Below, one piece after another: positions 8,207 through 18,185 of a stretch of 64,000 nt of DNA (the stretch's first letter is position 1; each line of letters opens with the position of its first letter). Made by a program: the position numbers and the translations under genes. The stretch is from CAYWIT01 sp964458415 (GTDB lineage: Bacteria; Pseudomonadota; Alphaproteobacteria; Micavibrionales; UBA2020). Location of the stretch: positions 1 to 64,000 of the forward strand of contig CAYWIT010000003.1 in assembly GCA_964458415.1 (NCBI GenBank), in the 5' to 3' direction. The notes under the pieces were generated by a model, which searched no databases, had not been told where the DNA came from, and worked only from the letters and a program-made list of their open reading frames with translations.

Positions 8207-8977
8207 TTATTCCTTCGCGTAGTAGTGATCCTGATTGATGACGTTTACGCGGCGGTATCCCATACCGCGCATTTGCTCTTCAAGTGCAGCCTCTTTGCCC
8301 GGCCACGCTTCAATCTGCAGGAAGCAGTCGTTATCGCGCAGCGTGCGCATGGCGCCTTGCAGCATTTCCTTTTCATGGCCTTCGACGTCGATTTTCATGA
8401 ACACGCGCTGCCCTTGCGCCGGCAGAGTGTCGTCGAGTCTTGCCGCCGTGACGGAGATTGCTTCCACGCCCACCTCTTGCGAGGGGGCCATTTGCACGCG
8501 GCTCTGGCCTGTTGATTTCTGCGGATAAAGTTCGAATGTCACCGTTCCCGCCCTGTCGGACAGCGCGACAGCATGGCAGGATATCCGCGCGGCAAGGCGG
8601 TTCAGATAGACGTTGGCCTGTAATTGGGCATGGTTGCGGGGGTCGGGCTCGAAGGCCTGCACCTGATGGGCAAGGCCGGAGGCGGCCACCTGCACAGCGT
8701 AAAGGCCGAAATTCGCGCCGATGTCGAGGAAGATGTCGCAGCCCCGTTCCTTCATCTTTTCAGCAAGGTATCCGTATTGCTCGCGTTCGTACCCGCCGCA
8801 GATCACCTTGCGATCCACGCGGTTCTGGCGGTTGAGCAGCCAGCGCAGCCCGTTATAGCCCGCAATATTGATATCGTGCCGCCAGAGCTGTGATGCCAGA
8901 CGGCGGCTTTCCTTTACAGTTTTTGCGGCGATTTTCTGCGGGGTCAGTTTGGAAAGGGGGATAGGCATTTCGGTCAT
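8207..8977 (-). CDS. FkbM family methyltransferase
   Basis: A 256-aa SAM-dependent methyltransferase of the FkbM type. The SAM-binding motif is FLDIGANFGLYAV, followed by QAFEPDPRNHAQLQANV. The family signature VFMKIDVEGHEKEML is near residue 200. The N-terminal 50 residues are helical and unassigned. In polysaccharide loci FkbM enzymes often O-methylate sugars, which fits its place between a glycosyltransferase and an acyltransferase. It starts 12 bases after the glycosyltransferase gene, with GAAAGG-type sequence in the gap. Confidence 0.9.
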   Translation of the reverse strand: MTEMPIPLSKLTPQKIAAKTVKESRRLASQLWRHDINIAGYNGLRWLLNRQNRVDRKVICGGYEREQYGYLAEKMKERGCDIFLDIGANFGLYAVQVAASGLAHQVQAFEPDPRNHAQLQANVYLNRLAARISCHAVALSDRAGTVTFELYPQKSTGQSRVQMAPSQEVGVEAISVTAARLDDTLPAQGQRVFMKIDVEGHEKEMLQGAMRTLRDNDCFLQIEAWPGKEAALEEQMRGMGYRRVNVINQDHYYAKE

Positions 8978-8989
8978 CCTTGAAAGGGG

Positions 8990-9934
8990 TCAGGCGCGGT
9001 CGGGCGATCCGGTGCGCAGGTTGCCCGCATCGTAATGCGGATAGCGGTAATTCTTGGCGATCGTTCCGCCTGAGAGTGTTTCCAGTGTGCGCGTGGCGGA
9101 ACGGTCGGCGCGCATGTCGTCGATCCCCGCCATATGCAGGATGCCGATGGGCGCATGCGGCAGATAGGGCTCGACGAACTGGCTGTGATTGCCGTCCCAT
9201 TTCAGCAGAGTCTGGCCGCAAAGCCAGTGCGTGTAGGCCGGCAGGACTTCGGCCGCGAAACCCTTCACATGCAGCAGCACGCCCAGCGAGAGCTGTTCGG
9301 CAGGGAACAGCTTGCCGCGACGCATGGCGATGACGGCAAGGTCCTGCCACGCCTGCCAGTGCGGCGCATTGCCGGCCAGCGCGAAGCAGCCTGCGGAAAG
9401 AAGGTAATGCGACAGGAGTTCCCGCGCGATCTTGAACCCGAAGGGTTTTTGCGCGTTCGAAAAATAGAAATTGGTGACGCGATAAGGCCATTTCCACAGC
9501 CATTTGACGCGGATCTGCCGCTTGTAGGCGCGGTCCACGGCGCCTGTCAGGATCATCTTGCCGGGATACAGTGCGGCACCCTGCAGGAAAAGGGCGACGG
9601 CGCTCCAGTTCTGCACCCATGTATCGGAATCCATCCACATATAGGTATCGTAGCCCGGGAATATTTTCGGCAGGAAGGGGCGGCACACGCAGGATTTAAG
9701 GTACTCTTTGCCTGAAGTCTTTTGGGCGGGCAGTTCTACCGGCCAGTCGGGGCGCACGATACGGGCCGCATAGGGGCGCAGGTTTTCCACCTGCTCAGCC
9801 GTCAGGCCTGCATCCAGAATGCAAATATCAACTCCGGCGCTTTCGGGAAAGCGCTTGATGGAATGGATCCATTCCAGAAGCAGGGGGTAATAATTGGCAT
9901 CTGCGCCTGAAACCAGAGTGATACGGCCAGACAT
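8990..9934 (-). CDS. Putative GT-A glycosyltransferase
   Basis: About 314 aa. The sequence opens with an alpha/beta nucleotide-sugar fold (ITLVSGADANYYPLLLEWIHS, DICILDAGLT). The acidic metal-binding motif DSD lies at residues 102-104 (YMWMDSDTWV), as in GT8-like and related GT-A enzymes. Later parts have GCFALAGN and an LHMAG motif near the end. The start ATG at 9934 overlaps the enolase stop codon as TGATG, so translation is coupled to eno. The sugar donor and acceptor are unknown; the neighbouring genes suggest decoration of a cell-surface glycan. Confidence 0.8.
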   Translation of the reverse strand: MSGRITLVSGADANYYPLLLEWIHSIKRFPESAGVDICILDAGLTAEQVENLRPYAARIVRPDWPVELPAQKTSGKEYLKSCVCRPFLPKIFPGYDTYMWMDSDTWVQNWSAVALFLQGAALYPGKMILTGAVDRAYKRQIRVKWLWKWPYRVTNFYFSNAQKPFGFKIARELLSHYLLSAGCFALAGNAPHWQAWQDLAVIAMRRGKLFPAEQLSLGVLLHVKGFAAEVLPAYTHWLCGQTLLKWDGNHSQFVEPYLPHAPIGILHMAGIDDMRADRSATRTLETLSGGTIAKNYRYPHYDAGNLRTGSPDRA

Positions 9935-11277
9935 CACCCGGCTCGTTTTTTCTTGCTTTCAACAGTTTTCAGAACGGACTTTTTGCGGACCAGCCCCTTG
10001 ATCGGGTCGCGACCGGCAAAACAGCCGGAGGGGCCCAGTTCCTCTTCAATCCGGATCAGCTGGTTGTATTTGGCGATCCGGTCGGAACGGGAGAGGGAGC
10101 CGGTTTTGATCTGTCCGGCGTTGGTGGCCACGGCCAGATCGGNNNNNNNNNNGATGGTGGAATCCTCGGTCTCGCCCGAACGGTGGGAGAAGATGACGCC
10201 GAACCCGGCTTTCTGGGCGGTTTGCACCGCATTCAGGGTTTCTGTCAAAGTGCCGATCTGGTTGACTTTGACCAGAATGGCATTGGCGGCGCCCTGCTCA
10301 ATGCCTTGCTTCAGGCGGGTGGTATTGGTTACAAACAGATCGTCACCGACCAGCTGGACTTTACTGCCCAGACGTTTGGTCAGTTCGATCCAGCCCTCCC
10401 AGTCGTCTTCGGCCATGCCGTCTTCGATGGAAACGATAGGGAATTTCCCGACCAGTTTTTCGTAGTAGGAAACCATCTGTTCCGAGGAAAGCGTTTTGCC
10501 TTCTCCTTCAAGATGATACTTCCCTTTTTTGAAGAATTCGGTGGAAGCCACATCCAGTGCCAGAACAATGTCGCTGCCGGAGTTATATCCAGCTGACTTG
10601 ATGGCCTTCATAATGAATTCAAGGCCTTGCTCCGTGCTTTTGAAGTTTGGTGCAAATCCGCCTTCATCGCCGACGGAGGTATTGAATCCGCTTTCTGAGA
10701 GAAGCTTCTTAAGGGCATGAAAAACCTCGGAACCGATGCGGATGCTGTCGGCAGATGATTTTGCGGCAACCGGCATAATCATGAACTCTTGAAAGTCGAT
10801 GGCGTTGTCGGCATGGGCGCCACCGTTAATGATGTTCATCATCGGTGTGGGGAGCAGATGGGCATAGGTGCCGCCAACGTAACGATAAAGCGGCATGTCC
10901 ATTTCGTCCGCCGCCGCCTTGGCCACGGCTAGGCTGACGCCCAATATGGCATTGGCGCCCAGACGGGCCTTGTTGGGCGTGCCGTCGAGTTCGATCATCA
11001 TCTGGTCGATCAGGGTTTGTTCAAAAGCTTCCAGTCCGGTCAGGGTTTCAAATATTTCCGTATTTACGGCTTCTACGGCCTTCAGCACGCCTTTGCCGCT
11101 ATAGCGCTTTTTGTCGCCGTCACGTTTCTCGACCGCTTCATGCGCGCCTGTGGAGGCACCCGAAGGAACAGCAGCTCGTCCGACAATCCCGCTTTCGAGA
11201 ACGACGTCTACTTCGACCGTCGGGTTGCCGCGACTATCCAGAATCTCGCGAGCGTGGATATCAAGGATGGTTGACAT
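9934..11277 (-). CDS. eno: Enolase (interrupted by a 10-N assembly gap)
   Basis: Converts 2-phosphoglycerate to phosphoenolpyruvate in glycolysis. Motifs: ILDSRGNPTVEVDV, VPSGASTGAHEAVE, NIINGGAHADN, SVGDEGGFAPN, SIEDGMAEDDWEGW, LVGDDLFVTN, VKVNQIGTLTET and SHRSGETED. It starts at ATG 11277 with GAAGGAG 6 bases upstream. The ten Ns at 10143-10152 fall just after SHRSGETEDSTI; enolases have one residue here (Ala) before DLAV, so the gap should be 1 base, not 10. The corrected protein is about 444 aa. A Lys-rich C-terminal tail of about 15 residues is longer than usual. Confidence 0.97.
   Translation of the reverse strand: MSTILDIHAREILDSRGNPTVEVDVVLESGIVGRAAVPSGASTGAHEAVEKRDGDKKRYSGKGVLKAVEAVNTEIFETLTGLEAFEQTLIDQMMIELDGTPNKARLGANAILGVSLAVAKAAADEMDMPLYRYVGGTYAHLLPTPMMNIINGGAHADNAIDFQEFMIMPVAAKSSADSIRIGSEVFHALKKLLSESGFNTSVGDEGGFAPNFKSTEQGLEFIMKAIKSAGYNSGSDIVLALDVASTEFFKKGKYHLEGEGKTLSSEQMVSYYEKLVGKFPIVSIEDGMAEDDWEGWIELTKRLGSKVQLVGDDLFVTNTTRLKQGIEQGAANAILVKVNQIGTLTETLNAVQTAQKAGFGVIFSHRSGETEDSTIXXXXDLAVATNAGQIKTGSLSRSDRIAKYNQLIRIEEELGPSGCFAGRDPIKGLVRKKSVLKTVESKKKRAG
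10143..10152. other. Assembly gap of ten Ns inside eno
   Basis: Ten unknown bases. The flanking codons read ACC ATC then nCC GAT on the coding strand. A single G in place of the ten Ns would restore the conserved Ile-Ala-Asp of enolase and keep the reading frame, so this is probably a scaffold join padded with Ns. Confidence 0.98.
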
Positions 11278-11319
11278 GGTTTTCTCCTTCGGGGGCTGAT
11301 ATTCAAAAAAACTGGCCCG

Positions 11320-11348
11320 AGGATAGCGGGAGAGCTGTTAACTTGCAA
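11320..11348 (-). promoter_or_regulatory. Candidate promoter for the eno operon
   Basis: On the minus strand TTGCAA (11343-11348) and TATCCT (11320-11325) are 17 bases apart, about 45 bases upstream of the eno start. Each box matches the sigma-70 consensus at 4 of 6 positions. Confidence 0.4.
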
Positions 11349-11378
11349 ACTGATTCAGAAGTCAGCAAGATACCGCAC

Positions 11379-12344
11379 ATGAGTTTCTTTATTGGTTCTG
11401 TTAAAATTGAGGATCCGGTCTTTCTGGCGCCGATGACCGGCGTGACGGATTTGCCTTTTCGTCGTCTGGTCAAGCGCTATGGCGCCGGACTGGTTTTCTC
11501 GGAAATGATCGCCAGCCGGTCGATGATTGAAGCTTGGCAGGGCGGACGGCAGGAAAAGGCGGAATATACGGAAGAATACCCGATGGCTGTGCAGCTTGCG
11601 GGTTGCGAGCCGGACATCATGGCTGAAGCCGCCCGGATGAATGCTGATCGTGGGGCGGCTATCATTGATATCAATTTTGGTTGTCCGGTTAAAAAAATTG
11701 TTAAAACGCTTGGCGGATCTGCTTTGATGAAGGATGAACTTTTGGCAGCCCGGATCATGGAGGCCACCGTCAAGGCCGTGAATCTGCCGGTGACGGTGAA
11801 AATGCGTCTGGGCTGGGATGAGGCCAGCCGCAATGCGCCCAAACTGGCCAAAATCGCCGAAGATGCCGGCATCCGGATGATTACCGTACACGGGCGGACG
11901 CGGTGCCAGCTCTATAATGGCAGTGCAGACTGGCGGGCTGTGCGCGCCGTGAAGGAAAGCGTTAAAATACCGGTCATTGTGAATGGAGATATTTTGACCC
12001 CTCAAAATGCCGCCGATGCCCTTGCGGCTTCCGGAGCAAATGGCGTTATGATCGCGCGGGGCAGTTACGGCAAGCCCTGGATTATCCGGCAGGTCATGGA
12101 TTATCTCCGTGCGGGCAGTGTAATGCCGGATCCGTCACGGCAAGAACTGTCAGGGATTGTTTTGGGACATTATGAGGATATGCTGGCGCACTATGGGCTG
12201 CATCAGGGGGTGGCCATCGCCAGAAAGCATCTCTTGTGGTATTGCAAGGATCTTCCTGATTCATATGAGTTTCTTGCGACTGTTAAAACAATGGACGATC
12301 CGGCGGCGGTCAAAGCGCAGATCAGGAATTATTTTTCTTCATAA
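11379..12344 (+). CDS. tRNA-dihydrouridine synthase, DusB-like
   Basis: An FMN-dependent enzyme that reduces specific uridines in tRNA. It is about 321 aa with a TIM-barrel domain and a small helical C-terminal domain. Motifs: FLAPMTGVTDLPFRRL, the catalytic-Cys region INFGCPVKK, VTVKMRLGW, ITVHGRTRCQLYNGSADW and MIARGSYGKPW. The ATG at 11379 matches the usual DusB start. The open frame extends upstream to 11271, but those residues are not Dus-like and overlap the eno leader. It diverges from eno; an ntr regulatory operon, often next to dusB in alphaproteobacteria, is absent here. Confidence 0.93.
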   Translation: MSFFIGSVKIEDPVFLAPMTGVTDLPFRRLVKRYGAGLVFSEMIASRSMIEAWQGGRQEKAEYTEEYPMAVQLAGCEPDIMAEAARMNADRGAAIIDINFGCPVKKIVKTLGGSALMKDELLAARIMEATVKAVNLPVTVKMRLGWDEASRNAPKLAKIAEDAGIRMITVHGRTRCQLYNGSADWRAVRAVKESVKIPVIVNGDILTPQNAADALAASGANGVMIARGSYGKPWIIRQVMDYLRAGSVMPDPSRQELSGIVLGHYEDMLAHYGLHQGVAIARKHLLWYCKDLPDSYEFLATVKTMDDPAAVKAQIRNYFSS

Positions 12345-12388
12345 AAACAGGGGTATATATTTATAATGGTTGTCAGGAGTTTATGATC

Positions 12389-13012
12389 ATGATGCAGCGT
12401 CGTTTTTTTTGGGTTGTTCTTATGATGTTCATGGGGCTGGCCCTGGCTTCGCCCCTTGCATTGGCCGCGGAGCCCGCGGTGAAAGGGGAAGCGCAGGCCG
12501 CTATTGAAAGTGTCGGAAAGGCCTATCAGGCCGTGGCGGACAAGTTTGGCTGCACTGTATTCGCCGGGGGCGGACTTGCCCCTGATGGCAACGTCATGTC
12601 GCTGGAGTTTATTCCGGCGGGGGACAAGGTCGAATCCTGGACACGGCTTTTTTCAGTGACGGTATTTGCCTTGCCGACGGAGGCTAAAGCTTCTGCTGAC
12701 GCGATGACGCAGCTGATGAACGGACTTTTGTCGAATGCCAAGGAAAAGGGAAAGGTGATCAACTCGACTTTTTTCCGCAATGTGCAGGGCGAATCCGGGG
12801 CCTTTCTGGAGTATGAAATCGGTGAAGGTCTGTTGAAAGAGCATAATGTGGGCATTTTTATGCGGACGTCAGACAAAACCGCTGCTTTCATGCAGGTGCA
12901 GGTGCGCGGCAACCGGGCTTTTGATCCGAAAGATGCGGCCGGAATACTTGGACTGGTCGAGGCGCCAAAGGCGGAGATCCCGTCGGATCAGCCTGTATCC
13001 GGGGGCAAATAG
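12389..13012 (+). CDS. Exported protein of unknown function
   Basis: About 207 aa. A signal peptide is clear: basic start (MQRRFF), hydrophobic core (WVVLMMFMGLALASPLALA) and an AEP cleavage context. The mature part is alpha/beta with a single Cys (KFGCTVFAGG) and no motif I recognise. The ATG at 12389 has AGGAG 9 bases upstream; ATGs at 12383 and 12392 are also possible. It lies 38 bases after the dus gene on the same strand and may share its transcript. The 3' end is about 28 bases from the end of the convergent SRP RNA gene. Confidence 0.75.
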   Translation: MMQRRFFWVVLMMFMGLALASPLALAAEPAVKGEAQAAIESVGKAYQAVADKFGCTVFAGGGLAPDGNVMSLEFIPAGDKVESWTRLFSVTVFALPTEAKASADAMTQLMNGLLSNAKEKGKVINSTFFRNVQGESGAFLEYEIGEGLLKEHNVGIFMRTSDKTAAFMQVQVRGNRAFDPKDAAGILGLVEAPKAEIPSDQPVSGGK

Positions 13013-13039
13013 GCAAAGCTATCTTTATTTTTGAAGAGT

Positions 13040-13130
13040 GGAAGACTGGACGACCCGGATGCGAAACTCGTTACGGTTGCTGCCTCTCGGCCCTGGCCGG
13101 ATTGGCGAGGCATCCGCCCGCCAGCCTTCC
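13040..13130 (-). ncRNA. ffs: 4.5S / SRP RNA
   Basis: RNA of the signal recognition particle, which binds Ffh and targets nascent membrane proteins. Reading the minus strand, the ends GGAAGGCTGG and CCAGTCTTCC pair to close a rod about 91 nt long. The conserved apical part is present: GGCCAGGGCC, the AGGCAGCA internal-loop sequence, then CCGTAACGAG and CGCATCCGGGT, the pattern of alphaproteobacterial SRP RNA. A promoter lies directly upstream on the same strand. The 5' end may include a few more bases of the AGCTCCC stretch. The gene runs away from the ribosomal cluster. Confidence 0.9.
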
Positions 13131-13137
13131 GGGAGCT

Positions 13138-13166
13138 AATATGGGCAGATTCGATTCTTTCCGCAA
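13138..13166 (-). promoter_or_regulatory. Promoter for the SRP RNA gene
   Basis: On the minus strand TTGCGG (13161-13166) and CATATT (13138-13143) are separated by 17 bases. The predicted start is 7-8 bases below the -10 box, which is where the outer stem of the SRP RNA begins. Confidence 0.55.
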
Positions 13167-13286
13167 GGGCGCTGTTAATATTTACGGCGTTATAATTATT
13201 TTACAAAATATCGTATTCTATTGTAACAAAAAAACACGAAGAAGCCTGTAAAATCAGGAAATTATGATTTAATGCTGAAAAACATA

Positions 13287-13315
13287 AAAAAAGCGGCATT
13301 GTCTTTAAACAATGC
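13287..13315 (-). terminator. Minus-strand terminator-like hairpin abutting the str promoter
   Basis: Arms GCATTGT and ACAATGC pair around a 6-base loop. On the minus strand CCGC and a run of seven T follow. It ends exactly at the -35 box of the rpsL promoter, so it could stop antisense transcription leaving the ribosomal cluster before it reaches ffs. Confidence 0.5.
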
Positions 13316-13343
13316 TTGACGTAAGGCTTTCCCATGTTATATT
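13316..13343 (+). promoter_or_regulatory. Promoter of the str operon (rpsL-rpsG-fusA-tuf)
   Basis: TTGACG at 13316-13321 and TATATT at 13338-13343 with a 16-base spacer. Transcription would begin near 13350 and leave a leader of about 200 nt before rpsL. Confidence 0.75.
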
Positions 13344-13349
13344 GCCCAC

Positions 13350-13553
13350 GCTCTAAGGATGGGCTGGTAGTAGACATTAAGGTCTAGACGCAGTCCGGTT
13401 TTTAACCGAATCTTCCGCGGGAAAAGTGGAAGAAGACTGATCAAAGATCAGTAATCTGTCGCGCACGTTCATGTGCTTGCCTCAGGTTGTTTCGCAACTC
13501 ATCCTCCAGACACTGATTGATTAAGTTCGTTACAACGAAGAGAAGGGCTATAG
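13350..13553 (+). promoter_or_regulatory. Structured 5' leader of rpsL
   Basis: About 200 nt without an open frame but with a chain of short hairpins: CGGTT/AACCG at 13396-13408, TCTTCC/GGAAGA at 13411-13433, a perfect ACTGATC/GATCAGT at 13436-13452, GGTTG/CAACT near 13485-13500, and TTCGTT/AACGAA close to the ribosome-binding site. It could be a regulatory leader, for example for autogenous control by S7 or S12, but I do not recognise a described motif. Confidence 0.4.
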
Positions 13554-13925
13554 ATGCCAACCGTTAACCAACTTGTACGTAAAGGCCGCACACCGCAGGT
13601 CAAGAAGAAGAAAAACGCCGATCTGCAGGGCAACCCGCAGAAGCGTGGTGTTTGTACCCGTGTTTACACAACGACGCCAAAGAAGCCAAACTCGGCTTTG
13701 CGCAAGGTGGCCCGTGTTCGTTTGACCAATGGTCGCGAAGCAACGTGCTATATCCCTGGCGTCGGCCATAACCTGCAGGAACACTCGGTTGTTCTTGTCC
13801 GTGGCGGTCGTGTGAAAGACTTGCCGGGTGTTCGCTACAAAGTCATCCGCGGTACTCTGGATACGCAGGGTGTTGATAAACGCCGCAAGGGCCGCTCCTG
13901 CTACGGCGCAAAACGTCCGAAATAA
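13554..13925 (+). CDS. rpsL: 30S ribosomal protein S12
   Basis: Decoding-centre protein, 123 aa, full length. It has the unaltered TTPKKPNSALRKV loop (Lys at the streptomycin-resistance position) and RGGRVKDLPGVRYKV, which includes the Asp that many bacteria methylthiolate. AAGGG lies 7 bases before the ATG. It is the first gene of the ribosomal cluster, directly behind a strong promoter and a structured leader. nusG, rplK and rpoBC are not adjacent on this side. Confidence 0.99.
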   Translation: MPTVNQLVRKGRTPQVKKKKNADLQGNPQKRGVCTRVYTTTPKKPNSALRKVARVRLTNGREATCYIPGVGHNLQEHSVVLVRGGRVKDLPGVRYKVIRGTLDTQGVDKRRKGRSCYGAKRPK

Positions 13926-13937
13926 GAGGTTTAAAGA

Positions 13938-14408
13938 ATGTCACGTCGTCACTCAGCTAAAAAACGCGAAATCCTGCCCGATCCGAAATTTAACAATGTG
14001 ATCGTCGGCAAATTTGTTAACTGCATCATGGAATCCGGCAAGAAATCTGTAGCCGAGAGAATCGTTTATGGTGCCTTCGAGATTATCGCTGCCAAGACCA
14101 AGCAGGACCCTGTCGCTTTCTTTCTGGAAGCGCTGGATAAAATCAAGCCGGCCGTGGAAGTGAAATCCCGTCGCGTCGGTGGCGCAACCTATCAGGTTCC
14201 GATGGAAGTTCGCCCCGTCCGTGCGCAGGCTGTTGCCATGCGCTGGCTGAAAGACGCGTCTTCCAAGCGGAATGACAAGGAAATGAGATCGAAGCTGGCT
14301 TCCGAGCTGATGGATGCTCACAACGAGCGTGGCGCGGCGGTTAAAAAGCGCGAGGATACGCACAAAATGGCCGAGGCGAACAAAGCCTTTGCGCATTTCC
14401 GTTGGTAA
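13938..14408 (+). CDS. rpsG: 30S ribosomal protein S7
   Basis: A 156-aa assembly-initiating protein of the 30S head that binds the 3' domain of 16S rRNA. It starts MSRRHSAKKREILPDPKF and contains GGATYQVPMEVRP and the C-terminal KKREDTHKMAEANKAFAHFRW. It lies 12 bases after rpsL with AAGAGG upstream. In other bacteria S7 represses translation of the str operon. Confidence 0.99.
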   Translation: MSRRHSAKKREILPDPKFNNVIVGKFVNCIMESGKKSVAERIVYGAFEIIAAKTKQDPVAFFLEALDKIKPAVEVKSRRVGGATYQVPMEVRPVRAQAVAMRWLKDASSKRNDKEMRSKLASELMDAHNERGAAVKKREDTHKMAEANKAFAHFRW

Positions 14409-14444
14409 GAAGCGTAAAAAGAATAAAAGGAAGCGAAGTATATT

Positions 14445-16529
<2,085 letters not shown>

Positions 16530-16576
16530 CGCTCTAAAAGGTTAACTCGTCTACTCTTAAAGAAGGAAGAAGTAAA

Positions 16577-17767
16577 ATGGCAAAAAGTAAATTCGAACGT
16601 AACAAACCGCACGTCAATATCGGCACCATCGGTCACGTTGACCATGGCAAGACATCGCTGACAGCTGCGATCACGAAAGTTCTCGCAGAGACAGGTCAGG
16701 CAGAATATAAAGCCTATGACCAGATTGACGGTACGCCGGAAGAGCGCGCTCGCGGGATCACGATTTCAACGGCGCACGTTGAATATGAAACGGCTGCACG
16801 CCACTATGCGCACGTTGACTGCCCCGGCCACGCTGACTACGTCAAGAACATGATTACGGGTGCGGCGCAGATGGACGGCGCTATCCTCGTTGTTTCCGCC
16901 GCTGACGGCCCGATGCCGCAAACACGCGAGCACATTCTGCTGGCACGTCAGGTTGGCGTTCCTTCGATCGTTGTGTTCCTGAACAAATGCGATATGGTTG
17001 ACGACAAAGAGCTGCTGGATCTGGTTGAGATGGAAGTTCGCGATCTGCTGAACAAATACCAGTTCCCCGGCGACACCATCCCCTTCGTGAAGGGCTCCGC
17101 TCTTTGCGCGCTGGAAGGCAAAAATCCCGAGCTGGGCAAAGACGCCATCCTCGCGCTGATGAAAGCTGTTGACGAGAGCATTCCGACACCGGCACGCCCG
17201 AAAGACAAGCCGTTCCTGATGCCTGTCGAGGACGTGTTCTCGATTTCCGGCCGTGGCACGGTTGTAACGGGCCGTGTTGAGCAAGGGATCATCAAAGTCG
17301 GTGAGGAAGTTGAAATCATCGGTCTGCGTCCGACGATCAAAACAACGATTACCGGCGTTGAAATGTTCCGCAAGCTGCTGGATCAGGGTGAGGCCGGTGA
17401 TAACATTGGCGCACTGCTGCGTGGCACGAAGCGTGAAGAAGTCGAGCGTGGTCAGGTTCTGGCTGCTCCGGGTTCGATCAAGCCGCACACGAAATTCAAG
17501 GCTGAAGCTTACGTCTTGACCAAAGATGAAGGTGGCCGTCATACGCCGTTCTTCACCAACTACCGTCCGCAGTTCTATTTCCGCACGACAGACGTGACGG
17601 GCGTGGTCAAGCTGCCAGAGGGTGTTGAGATGGTCATGCCTGGCGACAACGTGACGATGGATGTTGAACTGATCGCTCCTATCGCGATGGATCAGGGTCT
17701 GCGTTTCGCTATTCGCGAAGGTGGCCGTACCGTTGGTGCCGGCGTTGTGGCGCAGGTTGTTGACTAA
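16577..17767 (+). CDS. tuf: Elongation factor Tu
   Basis: A 396-aa GTPase that delivers aminoacyl-tRNA to the ribosome. G-motifs: GHVDHGKTSLTAAIT, DCPGHADYVKNMITG and NKCDMVDD. The domain II/III junction GRGTVVTGRVEQG and the C-terminal GGRTVGAGVVAQVVD are intact. This is the only tuf copy in the window. A perfect 11-bp hairpin follows the stop codon before rpsJ. Confidence 0.99.
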   Translation: MAKSKFERNKPHVNIGTIGHVDHGKTSLTAAITKVLAETGQAEYKAYDQIDGTPEERARGITISTAHVEYETAARHYAHVDCPGHADYVKNMITGAAQMDGAILVVSAADGPMPQTREHILLARQVGVPSIVVFLNKCDMVDDKELLDLVEMEVRDLLNKYQFPGDTIPFVKGSALCALEGKNPELGKDAILALMKAVDESIPTPARPKDKPFLMPVEDVFSISGRGTVVTGRVEQGIIKVGEEVEIIGLRPTIKTTITGVEMFRKLLDQGEAGDNIGALLRGTKREEVERGQVLAAPGSIKPHTKFKAEAYVLTKDEGGRHTPFFTNYRPQFYFRTTDVTGVVKLPEGVEMVMPGDNVTMDVELIAPIAMDQGLRFAIREGGRTVGAGVVAQVVD

Positions 17768-17780
17768 AGGATAACAGAAC

Positions 17781-17808
17781 GGGGCCGCCGGCCGAAACCG
17801 GCGGCCCC
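17781..17808 (+). terminator. Strong hairpin between tuf and rpsJ
   Basis: A perfect 11-bp GC stem, GGGGCCGCCGG with CCGGCGGCCCC, around a CCGAAA loop, 13 bases after the tuf stop. No U-run follows, so it is more likely a partial attenuator, a processing site or a 3'-stabilising hairpin than a full terminator. It marks the boundary between the str and S10 operons. Confidence 0.6.
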
Positions 17809-17840
17809 ATTCTGAAGAGAACGAGAAAAAGGAAATAAAA

Positions 17841-18149
17841 ATGGAAGCGCAAAACATCCGTGTCAGGCTCCGGGCTTATGATCACAGAATTCTGGATCAG
17901 TCCACGAAGGAGATTGTGAATACGGCGAAAAGAACCGGCGCACAGGTACGTGGACCGATTCCGCTGCCGACGCGTATCGAGAAATTCACGGTTTTGCGTT
18001 CGCCGCACGTGGATAAAAAGTCGCGTGAGCAGTTTGAGATCAGGACGCACAAGCGTGTTCTGGATATCGTCGATCCGACGCCGCAAACGATTGATGCGCT
18101 GATGAAACTGGATCTGGCGGCTGGTGTTGACGTTGAAATCAAGCTGTAA
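17841..18149 (+). CDS. rpsJ: 30S ribosomal protein S10
   Basis: A 102-aa protein of the 30S head that also acts as NusE in transcription antitermination. The sequence has NIRVRLRAYDHRILDQS, GPIPLPTRIEKFTVLRSPHVDKKSREQFE and VDVEIKL at the end. It opens the S10 series. No separate promoter is obvious in the 70 bases between tuf and this gene, so expression probably depends on read-through of the hairpin after tuf. Confidence 0.98.
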   Translation: MEAQNIRVRLRAYDHRILDQSTKEIVNTAKRTGAQVRGPIPLPTRIEKFTVLRSPHVDKKSREQFEIRTHKRVLDIVDPTPQTIDALMKLDLAAGVDVEIKL

Positions 18150-18185
18150 GGCTGAGGTTAAGGATTTAAGGTAAGGATAACAAAA

